In this document: one piece after another, positions 7,232 to 12,949 of the stretch
Numbering within the stretch: position 1 is the stretch's first letter
Layout of the letters: every line of letters begins with the position of its first letter
DNA from: Oscillospiraceae bacterium
GTDB lineage: Bacteria > Bacillota > Clostridia > Christensenellales > Aristaeellaceae
Direction: 5' to 3'
Length of the DNA stretch: 12,949 bases
Assembly: GCA_031282605.1 (NCBI GenBank)
Contig: JAITDK010000211.1
Span: forward strand, 1 to 12,949
The notes under the pieces: generated by a model
Databases searched by the model: none
What the model was told of the DNA's origin: nothing
The model's input: only the letters and a program-made list of their open reading frames with translations
Translations under genes and position numbers: made by a program

Positions 7232-8668
7232 ATGACCGATACGCACAGCGGCGTTCTGCCGCGCCGGGTTCAGCCGCGCGTCGCCGCCAAGCCGCGAGCC
7301 TGGTGGGCCGGGCCGCTCTGCCTGATTTTAGTCGGCGCCTTAGCCGCCCTCGCCATGTGGGCGCAGCGGCAGGTTAAGGCCTACGAGGCTTTCCAGTATA
7401 TGCGCTCGGTTGTCGCGCGCAGCACGTTCTACGACGGGATCACTGTCGACGGCGTGCCGCTCGGCGGGATGACGCTCGAACAAGCCATGGAGCGGCTGGC
7501 CGCCCGCGATCAGCAGGAGAATGAGTCCTTCGAGATATTCCTCACGGCTGGAGACGCGCGCTGGCGTATATCTTCAGACGAGGTCGCGCTGCATCGCAAC
7601 ACGGAGACGCTTATCCGCCAAGCGTACACGCGCGGCAGGACAGGCACCCTCGAGGAACGATACGACGAGATAAACGCCATCGCGGCCAACGGCGTCGCTT
7701 ACGAGTCTCAGATGTGGTACGAACGCAGCGCGGTACGCGAGCTGACCGATCAGGTCGCGCGCCGGCTGACAATCGAGGGACATGACGCGGGGGTCGCGGA
7801 GTTTAACTTCAATACGCGGCAATTCACCTTCACCGACGCGCTGGCCGGGCAAATCGTCGACGCGGACGCGCTGTTCAACCAGGTGACGACCGCGCTCGAT
7901 TCCGGGAACTACGGCGCGACTATCGAAGTGTCTATCACGCACGTGGAGCCTTCGATCACGCGCGAACAGGTTCAGGCGATGTACGGCAAGGTGGCTGGGT
8001 TCACAACATCCACGTCGGCCAACGAGAACCGCAACACGAACATATCGCTCGCGGCGCGCGCGATAAACGGCACCGTGCTGCAGCCCGGCGACGTGTTTTC
8101 GTTCAACGACACGACCGGCCAGCGCACATACGCCAAAGGCTACCGCGAGGCGGGCGCGATCCAGAACGGCGTGTTGGTAGACGACATCGGCGGCGGCGTG
8201 TGCCAGGTATCCACGACGCTGTTTAACGCGCTGGTGCGCTCGGGATTGAGTATCTCAATGCGCAACCCGCACGCGTGGCCGGTCGATTATGTCAATCGCG
8301 GCGAGGACGCTATGGTCAACTGGCCCGACAAGGATATGAGGATGAAGAACACCACGGACGGGCCGATATACATAATCGGTTCGTTCGCGAACCGGACGCT
8401 GACGTTCGAGGTCTATGGCCGTAAGCTGGGCGACGGGATCACCATTGATCTGTACAGCCAAACTACGTCGACCACGCCCCCGGCCGAGACTGTCTACACG
8501 CGCAACAGTTCGCTCGCTCCGGGCACCGAGGCCGTCACTCGTCAGGGTCGGACAGGATACCAGGTGACCACGTACAAGGTGACGTACCAGTACGGCAAAG
8601 AGATATCTCGCGAGGCGTTCTATAAATCCGAGTATCGTATGTACTCCAAGATGGTTGAGTATAATTAG
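7232..8668 (+). CDS. VanW-family cell-envelope protein with C-terminal G5-like domain
   Basis: Membrane-anchored protein of 478 residues. A basic cytoplasmic N-terminus (1-22) precedes one membrane helix at about 25-44, and the rest is predicted extracellular. A putative peptidoglycan-binding type 4 region covers about 70-240 (note DGITVDGVPLGGMT at 68-81). The VanW domain, about 257-395, carries the conserved GDVFSFND (286-293) and IGGGVCQVSTTLFNAL (319-334). A G5-like domain closes the protein at about 418-478. This architecture is frequent in Clostridia. VanW is an accessory gene in some vancomycin clusters, but genomic copies like this one are not resistance genes by themselves and the biochemical role is unknown; a role at the cell wall is likely. 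The start at 7232 has AAGGAG eight bases upstream. No van ligase or regulator genes are nearby. The ROK kinase follows after 37 nt. Confidence 0.94.
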   Translation: MTDTHSGVLPRRVQPRVAAKPRAWWAGPLCLILVGALAALAMWAQRQVKAYEAFQYMRSVVARSTFYDGITVDGVPLGGMTLEQAMERLAARDQQENESFEIFLTAGDARWRISSDEVALHRNTETLIRQAYTRGRTGTLEERYDEINAIAANGVAYESQMWYERSAVRELTDQVARRLTIEGHDAGVAEFNFNTRQFTFTDALAGQIVDADALFNQVTTALDSGNYGATIEVSITHVEPSITREQVQAMYGKVAGFTTSTSANENRNTNISLAARAINGTVLQPGDVFSFNDTTGQRTYAKGYREAGAIQNGVLVDDIGGGVCQVSTTLFNALVRSGLSISMRNPHAWPVDYVNRGEDAMVNWPDKDMRMKNTTDGPIYIIGSFANRTLTFEVYGRKLGDGITIDLYSQTTSTTPPAETVYTRNSSLAPGTEAVTRQGRTGYQVTTYKVTYQYGKEISREAFYKSEYRMYSKMVEYN

Positions 8669-8705
8669 CATAAATCGCGTAACGGCGGATCGGGGTGTTG
8701 TTCAT

Positions 8706-9596
8706 ATGATAGGCAATCCGTTGCTGGGCGCGCTTGAGGGCGGCGGGACCAAGATGGTCTGCGCCGTCGGTTATGCCAGCGGCGCCATACTAAAACGTGA
8801 GTCGATCCCGACGACTACGCCGGAGGAGACGCTTCCCAAACTGGCACGGTTCTTTCAAGACGAAGGCGTCGAGGCGTTGGGCATAGGCAGTTTCGGCCCG
8901 GTGGATTTGCGCGAGGGTTCTGATACGTATGGATACATAACGTCAACGCCCAAACCGGGTTGGGCCGATACGCCGTTCATGCCCGTACTGCGCGACGCGC
9001 TGAACGTCCCCGTCGGATTCGAAACGGATGTGAACCTGGCCGCGATCGGCGAGTACACGCTTGGGGCCGGACGCGGGCTGGCGAACGTTGTATACGTAAC
9101 GGTCGGCACGGGTATTGGCGCGGGCATTATCATCGATAACAAGCCTTTGCATGGTCTGGTGCACTCGGAAATGGGACACTTGCTGCTGAAGCCGAGTGCG
9201 GATGAAACGCATCCGGACGGGTTCTGCCCGTATCATAAGGGGTGCCTGGAAGGCCTGGCGAGCGGCCCGGCAATCGAGAAGCGATGGGGAGAAAAGGCGG
9301 GCGCGCTGCCGCCGGATCATCCGGCTTGGGCGTTGGAGGCGGAGTATCTGGCGCAGTGCTGCGCCAATATGATAGTCGCAATCTCGCCCGAGAGGATAAT
9401 ACTGGGCGGAGGGGTCATGCACCAGACGCACCTGTTTGAGCCGGTACGCAGGCGCACACTGGATTTGTTGGGCGGTTATATCCGCAGCGACAAAATCCTG
9501 GACGACATAGATCACTATATTGTGCCGCCCGGTTTGGGCGACAACAGCGGAACGATCGGCGGGTTGATCCTGGCCGCGCGGCAGCTTCAGCGTTAA
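8706..9596 (+). CDS. ROK-family sugar kinase, fructokinase-like, zinc-binding
   Basis: Cytoplasmic ATP-dependent hexose kinase of 296 residues. It has the phosphate-1 motif EGGGTK (11-16), the DVN motif (108-110) with catalytic Asp108, the phosphate-2 motif VTVGTGIGAG (131-140) and a ROK zinc site: H157 in EMGH, then C174, H177 and C180 in CPYHKGC, followed by LEGLASGPA. ILGGGVM (232-238) is the adenosine-binding glycine patch. The EGGGTK start and CPYHxxC site are typical of the fructokinase/mannokinase branch (GmuE/ScrK type), so fructose or mannose is the likely substrate; this is inference. The ATG at 8706 is preferred over an upstream TTG at 8655, which lies inside the vanW-family gene; a GGGGTG lies about eight bases before 8706. 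Its stop is 20 nt from the convergent aroC stop, with no clear terminator between. Confidence 0.93.
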   Translation: MIGNPLLGALEGGGTKMVCAVGYASGAILKRESIPTTTPEETLPKLARFFQDEGVEALGIGSFGPVDLREGSDTYGYITSTPKPGWADTPFMPVLRDALNVPVGFETDVNLAAIGEYTLGAGRGLANVVYVTVGTGIGAGIIIDNKPLHGLVHSEMGHLLLKPSADETHPDGFCPYHKGCLEGLASGPAIEKRWGEKAGALPPDHPAWALEAEYLAQCCANMIVAISPERIILGGGVMHQTHLFEPVRRRTLDLLGGYIRSDKILDDIDHYIVPPGLGDNSGTIGGLILAARQLQR

Positions 9597-9616
9597 CGCG
9601 ATCCAAGCATGGCGTC

Positions 9617-10720
9617 TCACGAATCGTACGCCACGTCCAGCAGCGCGAACGCCAGACCAGCCTCGACGACAGGCGCGGCTCGCTGCACTATGCAAGGGTC
9701 GTGCCTTCCTGTTCCCTTCAATACCGTTTGGACGCTGCCGACCAGCTCGACCGAGTCCTGCTCGATGCCGATTGTCGGCGTCGGTTTGAAACACGCCTCA
9801 AACACAATCGGCATCCCCGTCGATATACCGCCCAGTATCCCGCCGTGTCGGTTCGTTCGAGTCCTTACCTCGCCGCCGTCCAGGAAGAACGCGTCGTTGT
9901 GACCGCTGCCGCGCATCCTTGCCGCCGCGAACCCAGAATTCTCGCCCGCACCGAACGCTATCCCGCGCACCGCCGGTATGCCGAACACGCATTGAGCGAT
10001 CCTGTTCTCCAACCCGCCGAACATCGGCGAACCCCAACCCGCCGGAACGCCGACCGCGTACGCCTCGACTATCCCTCCTACTGAATCTCGATCGGCCGAC
10101 GCCGCTAGAATCGCCTCGCGCATACGTCCGCCGGAGTCCGCGTCCAGCACGGGGAACGCTTGTCCGCGCAGCTTGGACAATAATGCGCGATCGATCGGGT
10201 CGGCCTTGCGCGGCCTGTCTTCTATACCCGCGCACTCGGCGACGCGCACGCCCGTTTCCACGCCGTAATCCCGCGCGAGCAGCTGCGCCGCGATCGCTCC
10301 GGCCGCCGTAAGCGGCGCCGTCAACCGCCCGGAGAACATCCCGCCGCCACGCGCATCGTGCGCCTCTCCGAACCTCGCCCATGCCGAAAAATCCGCGTGC
10401 CCCGGTCTGGGCGCGCGGGTTTCTATTATCGAGCTATAGTCGCCGGAACGTGCGTCGCCGTTCTCGATCATTATGGCCAGCGGCGCGCCGCATGTCTCGC
10501 CGTTCGCGTTGAGCCCTGACAGCGCGCGCGGGACGTCGGCCTCCCGGCGCGACGTGGATAGCGCGTTCCGACCCGGAGCGCGCCTGTCCAGCCACGATTG
10601 AACGGCGTCCCAATCGACGCGGAATCCGGCGGGCAGGCCTTCGATCACCGCGCCGATAGCAGGCGCGTGCGACTGCCCGAATATGGTCAGCCGCACGCGC
10701 TCGCCTATATGATTAGCCAT
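9617..10720 (-). CDS. aroC: Chorismate synthase
   Basis: Last step of the shikimate pathway: removes phosphate from 5-enolpyruvylshikimate-3-phosphate to give chorismate, using reduced FMN. The 367 residues cover the full family length. Visible elements are FGQSHAPAIG (14-23) with the conserved His18, the RPGHADF segment with His108, GGGMFSGRLTAPL (125-137) and GRHDPCIVQRA (338-348) with the conserved Asp341. The signature reads GQSHA where many bacteria have GESHG, and GMFSGRLTA replaces GRSSARET; I recall both variants from Clostridia. The ATG at 10720 is preferred to one at 10726, because AAAGGA is eight to nine bases from the former and only two from the latter. It lies 23 nt after aroA, in the aroB-aroA-aroC operon. 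Confidence 0.98.
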   Translation of the reverse strand: MANHIGERVRLTIFGQSHAPAIGAVIEGLPAGFRVDWDAVQSWLDRRAPGRNALSTSRREADVPRALSGLNANGETCGAPLAIMIENGDARSGDYSSIIETRAPRPGHADFSAWARFGEAHDARGGGMFSGRLTAPLTAAGAIAAQLLARDYGVETGVRVAECAGIEDRPRKADPIDRALLSKLRGQAFPVLDADSGGRMREAILAASADRDSVGGIVEAYAVGVPAGWGSPMFGGLENRIAQCVFGIPAVRGIAFGAGENSGFAAARMRGSGHNDAFFLDGGEVRTRTNRHGGILGGISTGMPIVFEACFKPTPTIGIEQDSVELVGSVQTVLKGTGRHDPCIVQRAAPVVEAGLAFALLDVAYDS

Positions 10721-10743
10721 GCGCATTATCCTTTCGAATAGGC

Positions 10744-12048
10744 CTAAATAGTATCGGCCGTCTCGCGTTCCAGCTTCGCTAGGTAGTCTGGACTATATAT
10801 GGCCAAGCGCACATTGCCGCCCAGATCCTCCATATCCCCCCAGAACGAAGAGTATGATTTATGTACGCACTCCGCGCCGGTTATGGCGATGGAAGCGGAG
10901 GAGACCGTGCCGGCTATCGCGAACGCCATCGCGATGCGATGATCGTCGAACGAACTGACCGCGCCGCCCTTAAAGCCTTCGGTTCGCGGTATGATAAGCG
11001 CGTCCGGCAGAGCGATTACAGGCATCCTAAAATTGTTGAATCCCTGAACGAGCGCCTTGACGCGGTCGCTCTCCTTCAGCCTTAGGCGGGATATGCCCGA
11101 CAGCCTCACGGGCTGACGCAGTCCGGCCGCAACGATGGCCATGATCGGGCATAGATCGGGGGTATTGGAGAGATCGAGCGTCGTCGCGCCCAGTATCAGC
11201 GCGTCAATCAGCGCGGGGATCGCGCGATCCGGCTGCCATGAAGCGGGAGACAATCCTTCTATCTTTATATTCGAACCCAACGCGTTAGCGCCATACCAGA
11301 ACGCCGCGCCGGACCAATCGCCCTCGACCGCGACGGACGAATCAGGCGCGCGGTACACCTGTCCGCCCGGCACGGTAAACCCGCCGCTCTCCTTGATTAT
11401 ATTTATGCCAAACGAACCCAGCGCCGTTATCGTCAGGTCGACGTACCCACTGGATTCCAGCGGCCCGGACAGTTCTATGCGGCTGTCCTCCTCAAGCGTG
11501 GGCAGCGCGAACAGCAAGCCTGACACAAACTGGCTGGTTACGTCGCCGGGGAGAGTCCACAACCCGCCATGAAGCGGTCCGGTCACGGTGAACGGCAGCT
11601 TGACATCCTTGCTAGAGTCTGCGCCGAACCGAGCGCCATGCATCGCCAGTTGATCAACCAGGGGTGTGATCGGTCGTTCCGGCAGCCTGCCCTCGCCGGT
11701 GAAGCGAACGGTTCTGCCCAGCGACGCGGCGACGGGCAGCATGAACCGCAGCGTGGAGCCGCTCTGCACGCAGTCGACGGTTGGCGCAACGGATGTATCC
11801 GGCGGTTGGCTCATGCCGATCGGCTCGACCAGCACGCTCGATCCATCTCGCGTGAACCGCGCTCCAAGGGAGGTCAGCGCGGCGACGGTCGCGTTGACGT
11901 CCTCGCCCGCCGCGTCAAGAGGCAATCCCGTCAGGGTCGTCGGACGATCAGCCAGCGCAGCTGCTATCAGCAGCCGGTGCGCGCATGACTTCGACGGCGG
12001 CGCAGCTACAGTTCCGTGCAGTTTACCGGGCCATACTACTGCGTTCAT
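10744..12048 (-). CDS. aroA: 3-phosphoshikimate 1-carboxyvinyltransferase (EPSP synthase)
   Basis: Transfers enolpyruvyl from phosphoenolpyruvate to shikimate-3-phosphate in the cytoplasm, the sixth shikimate-pathway step. The 434-residue protein shows PPSKSCAHR (17-25) with Lys20, the PEP-loop VQSGSTLRF (94-102), RLPERPI (121-127), GDWSGAAFW (243-251), TPDLCPIMA (296-304) with catalytic Asp298, RLKESDR (323-329) with Glu326, and DDHRIAMA (368-375). The QSGSTLRF loop differs from the GNAGTAMR of E. coli and resembles the Clostridial ESGSTLRF form. The ATG at 12048 is preferred over 12063 because a run of six G residues lies seven bases upstream of it. It sits 45 nt after aroB and 23 nt before aroC, in one apparent operon. 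Confidence 0.97.
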   Translation of the reverse strand: MNAVVWPGKLHGTVAAPPSKSCAHRLLIAAALADRPTTLTGLPLDAAGEDVNATVAALTSLGARFTRDGSSVLVEPIGMSQPPDTSVAPTVDCVQSGSTLRFMLPVAASLGRTVRFTGEGRLPERPITPLVDQLAMHGARFGADSSKDVKLPFTVTGPLHGGLWTLPGDVTSQFVSGLLFALPTLEEDSRIELSGPLESSGYVDLTITALGSFGINIIKESGGFTVPGGQVYRAPDSSVAVEGDWSGAAFWYGANALGSNIKIEGLSPASWQPDRAIPALIDALILGATTLDLSNTPDLCPIMAIVAAGLRQPVRLSGISRLRLKESDRVKALVQGFNNFRMPVIALPDALIIPRTEGFKGGAVSSFDDHRIAMAFAIAGTVSSASIAITGAECVHKSYSSFWGDMEDLGGNVRLAIYSPDYLAKLERETADTI

Positions 12049-12093
12049 ATCGTTTCCCCCCATGCCGCTGGTTATTTGGTTAACATATGCGCA

Positions 12094-12949
12094 TCAGCCG
12101 GAACCGGCGCGAAACCAGCGAGCCAATTCCGCGTCGTTTACGCGCTTTAATTCGCATTCACCGATATCTCGCGGCACGACCAGCGTCGTCGTCGAACCGG
12201 CTCGTTTTTTGTCCAGCTTGGCTGTCGACAGCAGATCATCTGCGGTTAAATCGCATTCGTGCGGCAGATTATTCGCCGTCAGCGCCTGTCGAATCTCGCC
12301 GGACAACCCATCCCGCGCATAACCCAATCGCTCGGCCGCGCGCGTTATACGGTATAACCCGATCGCGACGGCTTGACCGTGGGTGAACGCGTGATCCGAC
12401 ACGATCTCGATCGCGTGGCCGATCGTGTGTCCCAGGTTCAGCAATTGGCGAACGCCCGTGTCGCGCTCGTCGGCCTCGACGCACGAACGCTTGATCGCCA
12501 GGTTGCGTGCGAGCGTATCCTCTAGTTGATCGGTGCGGGCGGCATCCGAGCCGGCCAACCGAGCGAAAAGCTCGGGATCGGCCAACGCCGCGTGCTTGAT
12601 CATCTCGGCGGCGCCTTCGGACATAAGCGGCGCGGGCAGATCACGCATCACGGCGGTGTCGCACAGCACCAGCGAAGGCTGCCAGAACGCGCCGGCGAGG
12701 TTCTTGCCGGCGTCGAGGTTTACGGCGGTCTTGCCGCCTATCGAGGAATCCACCGCCGCCAACAACGTGGTGGGCAGCTGCACGAACGGTATGCCTCGAG
12801 CGTACACCGCCGCCGCGAATCCCGCCAAGTCGCCGGTCACGCCGCCGCCCAGCGCCGCCACGCAATCCCCGCGAGTAAACCCACGCCGCGCCAGCACGTT
12901 CAGAACATAGCCCAGCATGGTCAGCGTCTTGCTGTGTTCCCCCGGTTCA
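12094..12949 (-). CDS. aroB: 3-dehydroquinate synthase, 5' end outside the window
   Basis: Converts DAHP to 3-dehydroquinate, the second shikimate-pathway step; needs NAD and a divalent metal. The C-terminal 284 residues are visible and the frame stays open through the right edge, where EPGEHSKTL is the expected family motif. With a usual length near 360 residues, about 75 N-terminal residues are missing. Numbering from the internal Met at 12918: the NAD-binding GGGVTGDLAGF (24-34), DSSIGGKTAVN (57-67), SEGAAEMIKH with metal ligand Glu105, LNLGHTIGHAIE (160-171) and the metal-binding His180 in FTHGQ. It is upstream of aroA on the same strand, so the operon promoter lies outside the window. 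Confidence 0.97.
   Translation of the reverse strand, partial: EPGEHSKTLTMLGYVLNVLARRGFTRGDCVAALGGGVTGDLAGFAAAVYARGIPFVQLPTTLLAAVDSSIGGKTAVNLDAGKNLAGAFWQPSLVLCDTAVMRDLPAPLMSEGAAEMIKHAALADPELFARLAGSDAARTDQLEDTLARNLAIKRSCVEADERDTGVRQLLNLGHTIGHAIEIVSDHAFTHGQAVAIGLYRITRAAERLGYARDGLSGEIRQALTANNLPHECDLTADDLLSTAKLDKKRAGSTTTLVVPRDIGECELKRVNDAELARWFRAGSG

Noticed and set aside
7232..8668. Vancomycin-resistance locus
   Set aside because: Only a VanW-family protein is present; no VanS/VanR, ligase, VanH or VanX genes are nearby. This architecture is a common Clostridial chromosomal protein.
9590..9599. GCGTTAACGC palindrome at the ROK kinase stop as a terminator between convergent genes
   Set aside because: It has no loop and no T-tract; the short palindrome arises from the stop codon context and cannot be supported as a terminator.

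Overview
The window reads as a chromosomal segment from a GC-rich member of the Firmicutes, most likely an uncultured class Clostridia lineage. This rests on the rimO-pgsA-cinA-recA gene order, the VanW-family membrane protein, the small acidic-tailed protein ending QDADDL, and the Clostridia-style active-site wording in AroA and AroC. Taxonomy is inferred from gene content only. No rRNA, tRNA, CRISPR array, insertion sequence or phage gene was recognised. Most of the window is ordinary chromosome, and I did not find a convincing new defence or mobile system.

Layout. (1) Positions 1-222: non-coding as far as I can see, with three inverted repeats; the one at 141-167 follows recA. (2) Positions 223-4574, minus strand: a tight operon transcribed rimO > pgsA > cinA > recA. 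Junctions are an ATGA overlap, a 2-nt gap and an 11-nt overlap, with a good sigma-A-type promoter at 4659-4687. It covers ribosomal protein S12 modification, phosphatidylglycerol synthesis, NMN/nucleotide-cofactor clean-up and recombination. (3) Positions 4734-5201, minus: an unrecognised single-pass membrane protein with its own extended -10 promoter. (4) Positions 5202-5628: about 430 nt without a confident gene, holding the divergent promoter, inverted and direct repeats, and a possible decayed coding tail. (5) Positions 5629-9596, plus: an N-acetylhexosamine-1-kinase-like sugar kinase, a 64-residue conserved-looking small protein behind a hairpin that buries its ribosome binding site, a VanW/G5 cell-envelope protein, and a ROK-family sugar kinase with a zinc motif. 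(6) Positions 9617-12949, minus: shikimate-pathway genes transcribed aroB > aroA > aroC; aroB runs off the right edge.

The two sugar kinases on the same strand suggest hexose/amino-sugar use, but they are separated by leaders with hairpins and need not be one transcript. The aro block supplies three steps to chorismate (3-dehydroquinate formation, EPSP formation, chorismate formation); the genes for the intermediate steps are not in view. The observations most worth following up are the missing canonical start codon of rimO, the ribosome-binding-site-masking hairpin at 6848-6883, and the small protein it precedes.
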